DNA from: Microbacterium sp. oral taxon 186 str. F0373 | GTDB lineage: Bacteria; Actinomycetota; Actinomycetes; Actinomycetales; Microbacteriaceae | Length of the DNA: 64,000 nt | Direction of reading: 5' to 3' | Assembly: GCF_000411455.1 (NCBI RefSeq) | Contig: NZ_KE150458.1 | Span: 446,876 to 510,875 of the forward strand | Position numbers and translations under genes: made by a program | Shown: piece by piece, positions 9,027 to 18,907 of the stretch | Position numbering within the stretch: the stretch's first letter is position 1 | Layout of the letters: every line of letters starts with the position of its first letter | Notes under the pieces: generated by a model | Told to the model about the DNA's origin: nothing | Databases searched by the model: none | The model's input: the letters and a program-made list of their open reading frames with translations, nothing else

Positions 9027-9126
9027 CGCTCCACCCTCGCGGCGGGCTCCCACCGACGGCGGCCGCGACCGGCATCTGTGGACGACCGACGTCAGCGAGC
9101 GTCGGGGGAGGAGGCGCTGCGGCTGA

Positions 9127-9158
9127 TACACTGGCTGAGCACCCCGCTGGTCGGGGTG
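9127..9158 (+). promoter_or_regulatory. rpsB -10 element and start-proximal hairpin of a 175-nt leader
   Basis: TACACT at 9127-9132 is a good -10, with no convincing -35. A 7-bp hairpin (CACCCCG, loop CTGGT, CGGGGTG, 9140-9158) begins where transcription should start. About 175 nt then lead to the rpsB ATG. A 5'-end hairpin can protect an mRNA or serve as a regulatory leader; which one applies here cannot be told from sequence. Confidence 0.45.
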
Positions 9159-9313
9159 ACTCCGCGTGCCCACAGCGGCCCCGTCCCCGGACGGATTCCG
9201 CGGCATCCACACCTCGAGGTCTCACCGCGACAGCGGAGAGCGGGTGTGCGCCGGGCACCAGGCGCTCGGGCCGATCGGCCCACGCGATCAACCCAAAGAG
9301 AAGGAGAACGGCC

Positions 9314-10183
9314 ATGGCCGTCGTCACCATTCGCCAGCTGCTCGACAGCGGCGTCCACTTCGGACACCAGACCCGCCGGTGGAACCCGAAGGTCAAGCGT
9401 TTCATCCTGACGGAGCGCTCCGGCATCCACATCATCGACCTGCAGCAGTCGCTGGGGTACATCGACAAGGCGTACGAGTACGTCCGGGAGACGGTCGCGC
9501 ACGGCGGCACCATCCTGTTCGTCGGCACCAAGAAGCAGGCGCAGGAAGTCATCGCCGAGCAGGCGACGCGCGTCGGCCAGCCGTACGTCAACCAGCGCTG
9601 GCTCGGTGGCCTCCTGACCAACTTCTCGACGGTCAGCAAGCGCCTCGCCCGCATGAAGGAGCTCGAGGAGCTCAACTTCGAGAACCCCGCCGACAGCGGC
9701 TTCACGAAGAAGGAGCTCCTGCTGAAGAAGCGCGAGCTCGACAAGCTGCACAAGTCGCTCGGCGGTATCCGCAACCTCACCAAGACGCCCTCGGCGATCT
9801 GGATCGTCGACGCCAAGCGCGAGCACCTCGCCGTCAGCGAGGCACAGAAGCTCGGCATCCCCGTGATCGGCATCCTCGACACGAACGCCGACCCCGACGA
9901 GTTCCAGTTCCCGATCCCGGGCAACGACGACGCGATCCGCTCGGTGGGCCTGCTCACGCGCATCATCGCCGACGCCGCCGCGGAGGGCCTCATCCAGCGT
10001 CACCAGCCGACCGACGAGTCCGCCGACGCCGAGCCCCTCGCCGACTGGGAGCGCGAGCTGCTCGAGACGCCCGTCGTCACCGACGTCGCCGAGGTCGAGA
10101 CCATCGCCACCGAGTCGACCGCCGATGTCGCGGGCGCCGAAGCCAAGGCCGAGGGCGACGCCGCAGCGACCGCTTCCGAGTAA
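9314..10183 (+). CDS. rpsB: 30S ribosomal protein S2
   Basis: Small-subunit protein needed to recruit S1/mRNA; 289 residues. The conserved core [19 protein letters not shown]... through [19 protein letters not shown] is typical, followed by an acidic, alanine-rich C-terminal extension of about 50 residues as in other actinobacteria. The ATG at 9314 follows AAGGAGAACGGCC. It is followed after 89 nt by tsf, with the shared terminator after tsf at 11,109-11,141. Confidence 0.97.
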   Translation: MAVVTIRQLLDSGVHFGHQTRRWNPKVKRFILTERSGIHIIDLQQSLGYIDKAYEYVRETVAHGGTILFVGTKKQAQEVIAEQATRVGQPYVNQRWLGGLLTNFSTVSKRLARMKELEELNFENPADSGFTKKELLLKKRELDKLHKSLGGIRNLTKTPSAIWIVDAKREHLAVSEAQKLGIPVIGILDTNADPDEFQFPIPGNDDAIRSVGLLTRIIADAAAEGLIQRHQPTDESADAEPLADWERELLETPVVTDVAEVETIATESTADVAGAEAKAEGDAAATASE

Positions 10184-10272
10184 GACCACTTCGTCGGTGC
10201 GGAGCCGCGCCTGACGGGCGGCTTCGCACCGGCATCCCACGAGAACTCACGACACGCAAGGAGCCACCACCC

Positions 10273-11100
10273 ATGGCAAACTTCACCATCGCCGACATCA
10301 AGGCCCTGCGCGAGCAGCTCGGCACGGGCATGGTCGACACCAAGAAGGCGCTCGAGGAGGCCGACGGCGACCTCGAGAAGGCCGTCGAGATCCTCCGCCT
10401 CAAGGGCGCGAAGGGCAACGCGAAGCGTGCCGACCGCTCCACCAGCGAGGGCCTCGTCGCCGCCGCCCTCAACGACGGCAAGGTCACCATCCTCGAGCTG
10501 AACACCGAGACCGACTTCGTCGCCAAGAACGAGCGCTTCATCGCTCTCGCCGACCAGGTGCTCGCGGCGGCCGCCGCCGTCAGCGCCGACTCCGTCGAGG
10601 CCGCGCTGGCCGCGGATGCCGAGGGCAAGACGGTCGCCGAGCTCATCTCAGACGAGGCCGCGATCATCGGTGAGAAGGTCGAGCTGCGTCGCGTGCGCAC
10701 GATCGCGGGTGACAAGTTCGAGATCTACCTGCACAAGACGAGCAAGGACCTTCCGCCGCAGGTGGGCGTCGTGCTCGCCTACACCGGTGACGACGCCGAG
10801 ACCGCGCGCTCGATCGCGCAGCACATCTCGTTCGCCAACCCGACCTACCTCTCGCGCGAGGACGTCCCGGCCGAAGAGGTCGAGAAGGAGCGCGAGATCG
10901 TCACGGAGATCTCCCGCAACGAGGGCAAGCCGGAGGCGGCGCTGCCGAAGATCGTCGAAGGCCGCGTGAACGCGTTCTTCAAGCAGGTCGCTCTGCTGGA
11001 TCAGGACTACGCGAAGGACAACAAGCTGTCCGTCGCCAAGGTCGCCGGCGACGCTGGCATCACGATCACCGACTTCGCCCGCTTCAAGGTCGGCGCGTAA
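10273..11100 (+). CDS. tsf: Translation elongation factor Ts
   Basis: Guanine-nucleotide exchange factor for EF-Tu, 275 residues. The N-terminal UBA-like domain shows IKALREQLGTGMVDTKKALE, and the EF-Tu-contacting motif TDFVAKNERF is present. The ATG at 10,273 follows AAGGAGCCACCACCC. Co-transcribed with rpsB and ended by a textbook terminator 8 nt after the stop. Confidence 0.97.
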   Translation: MANFTIADIKALREQLGTGMVDTKKALEEADGDLEKAVEILRLKGAKGNAKRADRSTSEGLVAAALNDGKVTILELNTETDFVAKNERFIALADQVLAAAAAVSADSVEAALAADAEGKTVAELISDEAAIIGEKVELRRVRTIAGDKFEIYLHKTSKDLPPQVGVVLAYTGDDAETARSIAQHISFANPTYLSREDVPAEEVEKEREIVTEISRNEGKPEAALPKIVEGRVNAFFKQVALLDQDYAKDNKLSVAKVAGDAGITITDFARFKVGA

Positions 11101-11108
11101 GTCGCGTC

Positions 11109-11141
11109 AAGGGGTCCGCATTCACCGAATGCGGACCCCTT
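11109..11141 (+). terminator. Rho-independent terminator of rpsB-tsf
   Basis: A 15-bp perfect stem (AAGGGGTCCGCATTC and its complement) around a 3-nt loop starts 8 nt after the tsf stop and is followed by TTTCC. It is the clearest intrinsic terminator in the window. Confidence 0.9.
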
Positions 11142-11190
11142 TTCCATGCCCCGCCTTCGATAGTCTGCATCTCGACGAGAGGAACCCCCC

Positions 11191-11910
11191 GTGACCGATG
11201 AGAACACCGGACGCCGTCGCGTCCTCCTGAAGCTGTCCGGGGAGGCCTTCGGAGGAGGCCAGCTCGGTGTCAACCCCGACGTCGTCGGTCAGATCGCACG
11301 CGAGATCGCCGCCGCGGTCGACCGGGTGGAGATCGCCATCGTGGTGGGCGGTGGCAACTTCTTCCGCGGAGCGGAACTGAGCCAGCGCGGCATGGACCGC
11401 GGGCGCGCCGACTACATGGGCATGCTCGGCACCGTGATGAACGCGCTCGCGCTGCAGGACTTCCTCGAGCAGGCCGGCGCCGCCACACGTGTGCAGTCGG
11501 CCATCTCGATGACCCAGGTCGCCGAGCCCTACATCCCGCGTCGCGCTGAGCGGCACATGGAGAAGGGCCGCGTCGTCATCTTCGGCGCCGGCGCCGGTTT
11601 GCCCTACTTCTCGACCGACACGGTCGCCGCGCAGCGCGCTCTCGAGATCGGCGCGGACGAGGTACTGGTCGCCAAGAACGGCGTCGACGGCGTCTACACG
11701 GCTGACCCCAAGACGAACCCGGATGCCGTGCGGATCGACACCATCACGTATCGCGACGCCCTCCAGCGGGGCCTGAAGGTCGTGGACTCCACGGCGTTCA
11801 GCCTGTGCATGGACAACGGCATCGACATGCGTGTCTTCGGCATGGAACCCGCGGGCAACGTCACGCGCGCGCTGCTCGGCGAATCCATCGGCACGCTCGT
11901 CACCGTCTGA
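11191..11910 (+). CDS. pyrH: UMP kinase
   Basis: Phosphorylates UMP to UDP in pyrimidine nucleotide synthesis. It has 239 residues and belongs to the amino-acid-kinase fold: [38 protein letters not shown] and [13 protein letters not shown] are all present. The start is GTG at 11,191 with GAGAGGA upstream. TAGTCT at about 11,160 may be its -10. Followed by frr after 57 nt. Confidence 0.96.
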   Translation: MTDENTGRRRVLLKLSGEAFGGGQLGVNPDVVGQIAREIAAAVDRVEIAIVVGGGNFFRGAELSQRGMDRGRADYMGMLGTVMNALALQDFLEQAGAATRVQSAISMTQVAEPYIPRRAERHMEKGRVVIFGAGAGLPYFSTDTVAAQRALEIGADEVLVAKNGVDGVYTADPKTNPDAVRIDTITYRDALQRGLKVVDSTAFSLCMDNGIDMRVFGMEPAGNVTRALLGESIGTLVTV

Positions 11911-11967
11911 GCCGCTGAGCGCTGCGCACTAGACTTTTCCCTGACGTACCGAACGAATGGAGTGACC

Positions 11968-12522
11968 GTGATCGCCGAGATCCTGGCCGACACGTCCGCC
12001 CGCATGGACCGCGCCGTGGAGGCTGCGAAGGATGACTTCGCGACCGTGCGCACGGGTCGTGCAAACCCCCAGCTCTTCCAGAAGATCCTGGTCGACTACT
12101 ACGGTTCCCCGACCCCGCTCGCCCAGCTGGCATCCCTGAACACGCCGGAAGCGCGCACGCTGGTCGTCACGCCCTATGACAAGTCCGCTCTCAAAGCGAT
12201 CGAGCAGGCGATCCGCGACATGCCGAACCTGGGCGCGAACCCGTCCAACGACGGCAACATCGTGCGTGTCTCGATGCCGGAACTGACGGCCGAGCGTCGC
12301 AAGGAGTACGTCAAGCTCGTTCGCACCAAGGGGGAAGACGCCAAGGTGCACCTCCGCGGCATCCGCCGCAAGGCCAAGGACGAGCTGGACGCGCTGAAGA
12401 GCGAGGTCGGCGAAGACGATCTCGTGCGGGCCGAGAAGGAGCTCGACGCCGTCACGCGCAGCCACGTCGACGAGATCGACGAGGCGCTCAAGCGCAAAGA
12501 AGCCGAGCTTCTCGAGGTCTGA
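11968..12522 (+). CDS. frr: Ribosome recycling factor
   Basis: Splits post-termination ribosomes together with EF-G; 184 residues from the GTG at 11,968, which has GGAG at 5-nt spacing, in preference to the GTG at 11,962 that overlaps that site. The conserved stretches [32 protein letters not shown] and [10 protein letters not shown] are intact. TAGACT at 11,930-11,935 is a likely -10 of its own. cdsA starts 4 nt after the stop. Confidence 0.96.
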   Translation: MIAEILADTSARMDRAVEAAKDDFATVRTGRANPQLFQKILVDYYGSPTPLAQLASLNTPEARTLVVTPYDKSALKAIEQAIRDMPNLGANPSNDGNIVRVSMPELTAERRKEYVKLVRTKGEDAKVHLRGIRRKAKDELDALKSEVGEDDLVRAEKELDAVTRSHVDEIDEALKRKEAELLEV

Positions 12523-12526
12523 GGAC

Positions 12527-13549
12527 GTGCCGACCACCGACTCGCCGGGAGATGCCGGGCTCGGAGGCGTTCCGGACCCGGAGGGGGATCGCGCGCGCTC
12601 CGCAAGCTCGGCGAGCTTCCAGGCTCACGTGCGCGCCGCGCGCACCGAGATCGAGCACCAGATGGACCGAGCTCGCGCCGACTTCGAGGAAGTCACCGAC
12701 CGCATCAATGCGCGCACCGGTCGCAATCTCCTGATGGCGATCCTCATCGGGTTGGCGGTCGGAGCCGTGGTGCTGGGCTCGTTGCTGTTCATCAAGTGGC
12801 TCTTCCTCGTGTTCGCGGTGCCGGTGTGTCTGCTCGGCGTGTTCGAGTTCAGCCGGGCGCTGCAGACCGCCGGCCGGCGCGTCGATGTGTGGCCGCAGAT
12901 CGTCGCCGGCGCGGTCATCATGCTCTCCGCTTTCTTCGCGGGTCACCTGACGCATTGGGCGTTGACCTTCGGGGCCGTGACCGCGGTGATCGTATGGCGC
13001 CTGCTCGCGCAGATGGTCGCTCGCGACGGGCGTCGATACGGCGAGGTCCTCGGCGATGTGCTGATCGCTGGCTTCCTCCCGCTGTACGTCCCGTTCCTGG
13101 CGAGTCTCGCTCTCGTGCTGCTGCGCCAGGACCAGGGTGAGTACTGGGTACTCGGCATGCTGATCGCCGTGGTCGCGACGGACACCGGGGCCTACGCGTC
13201 CGGGCTCGCGTTCGGCTCCCACCCGATGGCGCCGCGGATCAGCCCGAAGAAGACATGGGAGGGGTTCGCCGGGGGAGCCCTGGCGACTCTCATCGCCTCC
13301 GGGCTGTGGGCACTGTTCGTCCTCGGGATCCCCTGGTGGGCCGGCGTGATCTTCGGGTTGCTCATCTTGGGGTGTGCGACCGTCGGCGACCTCGGCGAGT
13401 CGATGATCAAGCGCGATCTGGGCATCAAGGACATGAGTTCATGGCTGCCGGGCCACGGGGGCGTGCTTGATCGGCTGGACTCGATCCTGCCCTCGGCTGC
13501 GGCCGCTCTCGCTCTCTATTTCCTCTTCTCTCCCCTGGTGGTCTCATGA
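12527..13549 (+). CDS. cdsA: Phosphatidate cytidylyltransferase
   Basis: Makes CDP-diacylglycerol from phosphatidate and CTP, the branch point for phospholipids including phosphatidylglycerol. It has 340 residues: a polar N-terminal extension of about 65 residues, then about eight membrane segments. The family signature is at the C-terminus: SPKKTWEGFAGG, and GDLGESMIKRDLGIKDMSS leading to GHGGVLDRLDSI. GTG start, 4 nt after frr; it overlaps the next gene by 4 nt. Confidence 0.94.
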   Translation: MPTTDSPGDAGLGGVPDPEGDRARSASSASFQAHVRAARTEIEHQMDRARADFEEVTDRINARTGRNLLMAILIGLAVGAVVLGSLLFIKWLFLVFAVPVCLLGVFEFSRALQTAGRRVDVWPQIVAGAVIMLSAFFAGHLTHWALTFGAVTAVIVWRLLAQMVARDGRRYGEVLGDVLIAGFLPLYVPFLASLALVLLRQDQGEYWVLGMLIAVVATDTGAYASGLAFGSHPMAPRISPKKTWEGFAGGALATLIASGLWALFVLGIPWWAGVIFGLLILGCATVGDLGESMIKRDLGIKDMSSWLPGHGGVLDRLDSILPSAAAALALYFLFSPLVVS

Positions 13550-14112
13550 ACGACGCCCCCGCGACGAGCGCGCCGCCGTTCCCGCTGACGTCCGGCCGCA
13601 CCCGCGGCTATCGTCCCGATGCCGTCGACGATTTCCTGGCCCGCGCCCGCGCGGCCTTCGAGTCGGGGCAGTCGACAGAGATCGATGCGGCCGCCGTCCG
13701 CACGGCCGCGTTTCCGCTCGTGCGGCGCGGATATCAGGTGGTCGCGGTCGATGCGGCTCTCAGCCGCATCGAAGACGCGTTCGCCGCCCGCGAACGCGAG
13801 CAGGCACTGTCTCGTCGCGGCGCACGAGCATGGGTGGGACAGTCGCGCAAGCTGGCCCAGGAGGTGCTGGATCGCCTCACCCGCCCCAAGGGCCGTCGCT
13901 TCCGCCGCGTCGCAATGCTGCGCTTCGGCTACCGGGTCGACGAGGTCGATCTGGTCGCCGACAAGATCGCACGCTTCCTCGAGAGCGGCGAACCGGTGAC
14001 CGTCGACCAGGTGCGTTCGGTCGCTTTCCGGATGCAGCGACGGGGCTACAGCGAGGCGCAAGTGGACGCTGTCCTGGACGCCACCGTAGAGGTCATGCTC
14101 GCCGTCGTCTGA
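13546..14112 (+). CDS. DivIVA-domain-containing protein
   Basis: A 188-residue protein with three or four short DivIVA-type repeats of the pattern F-x(n)-R-GY-x2-x-VD-x-FL: RTRGYRPDAVDDFL, PLVRRGYQVVAVDAAL, RFGYRVDEVDLVADKI and RMQRRGYSEAQVDAVL. Such proteins recognise curved or polar membrane or bind partners at the growth zone. No long coiled coil follows, unlike Wag31/DivIVA itself. Translationally coupled to cdsA by an ATGA overlap. Confidence 0.85.
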   Translation: MNDAPATSAPPFPLTSGRTRGYRPDAVDDFLARARAAFESGQSTEIDAAAVRTAAFPLVRRGYQVVAVDAALSRIEDAFAAREREQALSRRGARAWVGQSRKLAQEVLDRLTRPKGRRFRRVAMLRFGYRVDEVDLVADKIARFLESGEPVTVDQVRSVAFRMQRRGYSEAQVDAVLDATVEVMLAVV

Positions 14113-14160
14113 TCAGGACAGCCTGGCGGGCTCGGAGCAGCGCGCTAGAATCGGAGGACT

Positions 14161-14898
14161 GTGACTGCCGACGCCGAACTGACGCCCTCCCGCGTCGATG
14201 TTCCCGAGACGCGCGCCGCACGGAGAAATCAGGTTTCCCCGCGTCGCGTGCGTCCGTCTGCCCCCACGGCGAAGTGGTCGCGACGGCGCGGAGTCATGAG
14301 CGGATTCGCCGTGCTCGCCGTTCTCGGATTCGGTGCCGCGTATATCGGACCCATGACGGCGACGAGCCCGCGTGCCCAGGCCGCCGAGGTCGCCCCCATC
14401 TCTCTCTACGCGTCGACGATCGCCAACGCACAGGCGTACCTCGCGGCATCCGACCAGACAGCCGGTCTCGGCCGCGACTCAGTCGTGTACAGCGTGTACG
14501 TCACGCCCAAGCCCACGCCGACGCCCACGCCGTCGGCAGCGAAGGGATCGTCGACGTCGAGCTCGTCGTGGTCGCCCCCGTTCGTCGCACCCGACCCGGG
14601 CACTGCACAGTCCATCGCGTACGGGATGGTTCAGCAGCGCGGCTGGGGCGACGACGAGTTCGCCTGCCTGGTCGCCCTGTGGAACAAGGAGTCCGGATGG
14701 CGAGTGGGCGCCTACAACGCGGGAAGCGGCGCCTACGGCATCCCGCAGGCGCTTCCGGGAAGCAAGATGGCGTCGGCGGGCGCAGACTGGGAGACCAATC
14801 CTGCAACGCAGATCGCCTGGGGCCTCGGCTACATCGGGGGACGTTACAGCAGCCCGTGCGGGGCGTGGTCGCACTCACAGTCCACGGGGTGGTACTGA
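14161..14898 (+). CDS. Exported lysozyme-fold protein (transglycosylase/Rpf-like)
   Basis: A 245-residue protein with a basic N-terminus, a signal/anchor at about residues 46-66 and a Pro/Thr/Ser linker (TPKPTPTPTPS). The C-terminal domain has ALWNKESGWRVGAYNAGSG, AYGIPQALPG and a final WSHSQSTGWY. That is the pattern of soluble lytic transglycosylase-like domains, with the Glu of NKESGW as probable catalytic acid. It likely cuts or remodels peptidoglycan outside the cell. The GTG start lies 9 nt after TAGAAT (14,146-14,151), so the mRNA is nearly leaderless, with GGAGG in the tiny leader. Confidence 0.8.
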   Translation: MTADAELTPSRVDVPETRAARRNQVSPRRVRPSAPTAKWSRRRGVMSGFAVLAVLGFGAAYIGPMTATSPRAQAAEVAPISLYASTIANAQAYLAASDQTAGLGRDSVVYSVYVTPKPTPTPTPSAAKGSSTSSSSWSPPFVAPDPGTAQSIAYGMVQQRGWGDDEFACLVALWNKESGWRVGAYNAGSGAYGIPQALPGSKMASAGADWETNPATQIAWGLGYIGGRYSSPCGAWSHSQSTGWY

Positions 14899-14902
14899 GC
14901 AC

Positions 14903-15184
14903 ATGCCGCGCGCGAACCGACGGCAGCCCTCACCAGCCGACGATTCGTTCGATCGGCTGTTGAGCGGCTGGAAGCGTACCGAGTCCCGGCGCGGCGTCGA
15001 GTGGACCGTGCAACCGGTCAGTGCCGTCCAGGCGCAGAAGACCTACGTCTGCCCGGGGTGCGGCCGATCTATAGCGCCGCGCACGGCTCACGTCGTGGTG
15101 TGGCGCGCGGACGGCGTCCTGGGCGACGCCGCGGATCTGGCCGCGCGGCGGCACTGGCACACGGCCTGTTGGAAGGTGGCATGA
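14903..15184 (+). CDS. Small zinc-ribbon-like protein
   Basis: A 93-residue protein with a basic N-terminus and a probable metal site made of VCPGCGRSI (C-x2-C) and the later RHWHTACW. Homologues in actinobacteria carry assorted automatic names and have no known function. The start ATG lies 4 nt after the preceding stop, and the stop is 1 nt before the hydrolase start, so it sits in a tight operon. Confidence 0.7.
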   Translation: MPRANRRQPSPADDSFDRLLSGWKRTESRRGVEWTVQPVSAVQAQKTYVCPGCGRSIAPRTAHVVVWRADGVLGDAADLAARRHWHTACWKVA

Positions 15185-15185
15185 G

Positions 15186-15899
15186 ATGGAGATTCGCGGA
15201 CCGGTACTTCTGCCCGCGCGGCGCGAGGAGATCGAGCTCGAAACGCTCGACGGGCTGACTCTCGTCGGAGAGCTGGCGCTGCCCGCGCACCGCGACCCGG
15301 TCGCCACGCTCGTGACACTGCATCCGCTGCCCACAGCTGGCGGCTTCATGGATTCGCACATCCTGAGGAAAGCCGCCGGACGTCTGCCGGCCCTCGCCGA
15401 CCTCGCCGTCCTGCGATTCAACACGCGGGGCACGACGTCGCCCCGCGGAACGAGCGAGGGTGGCTTCGACGGCGGACGCGCCGAGGAGTTCGACGTTGCC
15501 GCGGCGCTCGCTTTCGTCGAGGCGCGGGCTCTGCCGCATCCCTGGCTCGTGGGATGGTCTTTCGGTACCGAACTGGCTCTGAAGTACGGGCGGGATCACG
15601 CGATCGACGGTGTCATCCTGCTCTCCCCGCCGTTGCATCGCGCCACCGCGGCGGACGTCGCCGCGTGGCGGGGAGAGACCAGGCAGGTGGTGGCTCTCAT
15701 CCCCGAGTTCGACGACTACCTCCGCCCCGCCGAAGCTCACGACCGTTTCGCCCCCATCGACCATGCGCGGGTCATCGCCGTCGACGGCGGCAAGCATCTG
15801 TGGGTGGGGGAGACGCAGACGCGCCGCGTTCTCACGGAGATCGTCGCGGCCGTCAACCCTGACGCGCTGCCCCTCGCCACCGAATGGGACGAGCAGTAG
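15186..15899 (+). CDS. Alpha/beta-hydrolase family protein
   Basis: A 237-residue alpha/beta hydrolase without a signal peptide. The nucleophile elbow is GWSFGT (G-x-S-x-G), an acidic residue follows in IPEFDDYL, and the likely catalytic His is in VDGGKHLW. The oxyanion region is HPLPTAGGFMDSH. The substrate cannot be told from sequence. It ends 3 nt before the convergent AI-2E-type transporter gene. Confidence 0.8.
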   Translation: MEIRGPVLLPARREEIELETLDGLTLVGELALPAHRDPVATLVTLHPLPTAGGFMDSHILRKAAGRLPALADLAVLRFNTRGTTSPRGTSEGGFDGGRAEEFDVAAALAFVEARALPHPWLVGWSFGTELALKYGRDHAIDGVILLSPPLHRATAADVAAWRGETRQVVALIPEFDDYLRPAEAHDRFAPIDHARVIAVDGGKHLWVGETQTRRVLTEIVAAVNPDALPLATEWDEQ

Positions 15900-15902
15900 G
15901 GC

Positions 15903-17054
15903 TCAGCGCTCGTTCTGACGAGGAATGATCACCTGACGGTAGATGATCAGGATGCTCGCGGCAACGGGAATCGCGATGAGCGCGCCGAGGAGTCCGAGCA
16001 GGGCGCCTCCGGCCAGCGCTGCGATCACCACGACGGCGCCGGGCACCGACACCGCGCGGTTCATGATGCGCGGCGAGAGGAGGTAGGCCTCCACCTGCAT
16101 GTACACCACGTACCAGACGAGCGCCACGATCGCCGTCAGCGGCGAGCTGAGTCCGGGGATGAGGCAGGTGAGCACGATGATCGCCGAACCCGTGAGTGTG
16201 CCCACGAGGGGGATCAGCGAGAAGAAGAACGCGATCACCGCCAACACGGCCGGGAACGGGGCCCCGATGATCGAGAGGAAGGCGGCGCTGAGGACACCGT
16301 TGATGGCACCGAGCGTGACCTGCCCCATGACGTAGTGACCCACGGATGCGGTGATCTGCTCCGAGAGGTCGACGAAACGTGCCCGCTTCGAGGCGGGCAC
16401 GAGCTGTGCGACCGACGCCTTCAGCGACGGCGTCGACGCGGTGAAGTAGATCGTGAGGATCAGGATGATGATCGCCCCGGTAATGAGCGAGATGATCGAG
16501 GCGCCGATGCCGAGGATCACGTTGCCGGCCGATGTTCCGATCTGCGCGAAGTCCAGGCTGTTGAACCAGTCGGACACGTACTTGAACGCCATGTCGACAT
16601 CCAGCGCGGGGAAGGTGGCGTGCAGCCACTTCGACAGATCGTCGACGGGGTTCCACGAGCCGTTGACCGCGCTGTCGATGAGTCGCTGCACCTGCGTGAT
16701 CAGCTGAGCGATCTGCCCCACGAGGACAGGGATGACGATCAGCACGATGCCGGTGAACACCGCCAGCACGGCCGCGAAGGTGATCAGCAGCGCCGCCCAC
16801 CGCGGCAGGCGACGACGCTCCAGCCAGCTGACGAGAGGATCGAGCCCGAGCGCGAGGAACAGGGCCGTCCCCACGTACAGCAGGATCGTCGACAGCGACT
16901 GCACGCTGGTGATGAGCAGGATGCCGACGCCGACGCCGAGCGTGGCGACGAGAGCCGTGCGGAACGGATGCTGCAGCTTCATGGTGATGTCAGAATACGC
17001 ACCGCGCGGCGCTTTCGCGGGCGACGCGGCCGCGGCGGTCGTCGGGGGTATCAC
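15903..17054 (-). CDS. AI-2E/PerM family membrane transporter
   Basis: A 383-residue polytopic membrane protein of the AI-2E (PerM/TqsA) family. Paired hydrophobic segments lie near the N-terminus (about 30-75), then comes a soluble loop around FPALDVDMAFKYVSDWF, then a block of five or six helices. The family signature region appears as GAINGVLSA, FFFSLIPLVGTLTG and the C-terminal LGLLGALIAIPVAASILI. Members export varied small molecules or ions; the cargo here is unknown. The GTG start has GGGAGG at good spacing. Confidence 0.85.
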   Translation of the reverse strand: MIPPTTAAAASPAKAPRGAYSDITMKLQHPFRTALVATLGVGVGILLITSVQSLSTILLYVGTALFLALGLDPLVSWLERRRLPRWAALLITFAAVLAVFTGIVLIVIPVLVGQIAQLITQVQRLIDSAVNGSWNPVDDLSKWLHATFPALDVDMAFKYVSDWFNSLDFAQIGTSAGNVILGIGASIISLITGAIIILILTIYFTASTPSLKASVAQLVPASKRARFVDLSEQITASVGHYVMGQVTLGAINGVLSAAFLSIIGAPFPAVLAVIAFFFSLIPLVGTLTGSAIIVLTCLIPGLSSPLTAIVALVWYVVYMQVEAYLLSPRIMNRAVSVPGAVVVIAALAGGALLGLLGALIAIPVAASILIIYRQVIIPRQNER

Positions 17055-17149
17055 GGTCCTCCCGGGCGACGCACAGCAGGATGTCGCTAGGCTGGAACGT
17101 CGATTGCGCGCCGCGATCCCGTCTGCGGTGCGCGCGGGAGGTGTCTTAC

Positions 17150-18907
17150 GTGCGTTTCGTCTGGGCTGTGACGGCCTTCGTGCTGGCTGCGGTCATGATC
17201 GGCGCCGGTATCGCCCAGCGCACCGTGCTGCAGGGTCCGCGGACCGAGAGCGAGACGATCTCCGTCACCGGCGACGCGCCGTACATCCTGATCGATGGCA
17301 GCGTGCTCAACAGCCACGCCGGCTCACAGACCCTCCGTGTCCAGGAGGCGGGCACGATCTTCGCCTCGTACGGGCGCACGGCCGACCTCGAAGCCTGGCT
17401 GACGCCGTCCTCGTACACGCACGTGACCGTCGATGGGGGAGCCACCACGACGACGGCCGTCGCGGCGAAGAACCCGCCGGCCGCCGGCAGCGCGCCGATC
17501 ACCCCCGTCGGCTCGGATCTCTGGCTGGATGAGTTCCAGCAGGATGACGTCCTCATCACCCCCCTGCAGCTTCCGGCGGACATGAGCCTGCTCGTGGCCA
17601 CCGACGGTGTGAAGCCGGCGCCGAGCAGCCTCACCGTGACCTGGCCGACGGGAGCGACGACCCCGTGGGCGGGTCCTCTCATCGTCCTGGGCAGCATCTT
17701 CTTGCTGATCGGCATCATCGTGTACGTCCTCGGCGTGCGGCATGCACGCCGATCGCGCGGCCCGCGCCGCAAGGGTCTGCCGATGCCGGTGACCGAGCCC
17801 ATCGACGTCGCGGTCGCGGGGGCCGACAAGGGCGTCATCAGCGCCACGCCCTCGCGTCGTCAGTTGACCCGCGGCAAGCGCTCACTCATCGCGGTTCCGG
17901 CCGTCGGCGTCGCCGCGTTGCTGTTCACCGGCTGCACTGCCGATGCCTGGCCGCAGTTCGCCGGCACGCCGACGCCCACGGCATCCGAGAGTGTCGTCGT
18001 GCCGCAGGATCAGGGACGGCCCGCCGTCACCCAGCAGCAGGCCGAGCGCATCCTCACGCGCGTCTCCGAGCAGGTGGCGAAGGCCGATGCCGCCAAGGAT
18101 CCCGCGGCGGCTGCGCTGCGGTTGACGGGCTCTGCTCTGGCGGCCCGAGAGACGGACTACAAGCTCCGCGACGTCGCCGGGCACACGGCACTGAGCGCGT
18201 TGCCCGACAAGCCTGTCAAGATCATCCTGCCCGAGGCCTACGACGGGTGGCCGCGCACATTCTTCGCGGTCATCGAGACCGGAGACGTCATCCTCAGCGT
18301 GACCCAGGAGGACCCCTGGTCGCCTTACAAGGTCACGCGGGAGGCCGAGCTGGTGTCGCAGGCCAGTCTCAATCTCGCGCCCTCGTACGTCGGCGCGATC
18401 TCGATCGACCCCGACTCGCCCTTCTTGGCGCTCGCCCCCAACAAGGTGGCCGCGGCCTATGCCGACATCCTCACCAACGGTGACAGCAGCGCGTTCGCGG
18501 CGCAGTTCGATTCGACGAACGACCCCTTCCGAAAGCTCGTTGCCGACAACCGCGCCTCCCGGCTGCAGGCGTTCAACCAGACCGGCGCGCAGACGGGGAC
18601 GCTGACCTACGCGGCATCGGCGGGGCCGGACGAACCCATCTCTCTGGCCACGCTGGATTCGGGCGCGATCGTTGCGGTGACCGTGCACGAGAGCGACACC
18701 GTCAAGCCCACCAACACCGACGCGGTGATCAAGCTCGACAACAACGCGATCGTGCAGACCCTCACCGGCGTGAATCAGTCCTCGACGGGCTTCACGACGA
18801 CCTTCGTCGACCAGCTCTTCTTCTTCGTCCCCTCCCAGAGCTCCAGCAAGCGCATCCAGCTGCTGGGGTACTCGACCTCCATCCTCGACGCGAAAGTAGC
18901 CCCCTAA
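17150..18907 (+). CDS. Two-part envelope protein with an internal lipobox-like segment, function unknown
   Basis: A 585-residue protein. Residues 1-25 form a membrane segment. A first extracytoplasmic domain follows (to about 175), then a second membrane segment (about 182-205) and a basic cytoplasmic stretch. At about residues 243-261 a third hydrophobic segment ends in ALLFTGC, which looks like a lipoprotein signal buried inside the protein. The C-terminal 320 residues (from TPTASESVVVPQDQ) would be outside. The family is conserved in actinobacteria but I know no function. Start: GTG at 17,150 with GGAGG 7 nt upstream. The thioredoxin-like gene starts on the next base after its stop, so the two are coupled. 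Confidence 0.75.
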   Translation: MRFVWAVTAFVLAAVMIGAGIAQRTVLQGPRTESETISVTGDAPYILIDGSVLNSHAGSQTLRVQEAGTIFASYGRTADLEAWLTPSSYTHVTVDGGATTTTAVAAKNPPAAGSAPITPVGSDLWLDEFQQDDVLITPLQLPADMSLLVATDGVKPAPSSLTVTWPTGATTPWAGPLIVLGSIFLLIGIIVYVLGVRHARRSRGPRRKGLPMPVTEPIDVAVAGADKGVISATPSRRQLTRGKRSLIAVPAVGVAALLFTGCTADAWPQFAGTPTPTASESVVVPQDQGRPAVTQQQAERILTRVSEQVAKADAAKDPAAAALRLTGSALAARETDYKLRDVAGHTALSALPDKPVKIILPEAYDGWPRTFFAVIETGDVILSVTQEDPWSPYKVTREAELVSQASLNLAPSYVGAISIDPDSPFLALAPNKVAAAYADILTNGDSSAFAAQFDSTNDPFRKLVADNRASRLQAFNQTGAQTGTLTYAASAGPDEPISLATLDSGAIVAVTVHESDTVKPTNTDAVIKLDNNAIVQTLTGVNQSSTGFTTTFVDQLFFFVPSQSSSKRIQLLGYSTSILDAKVAP

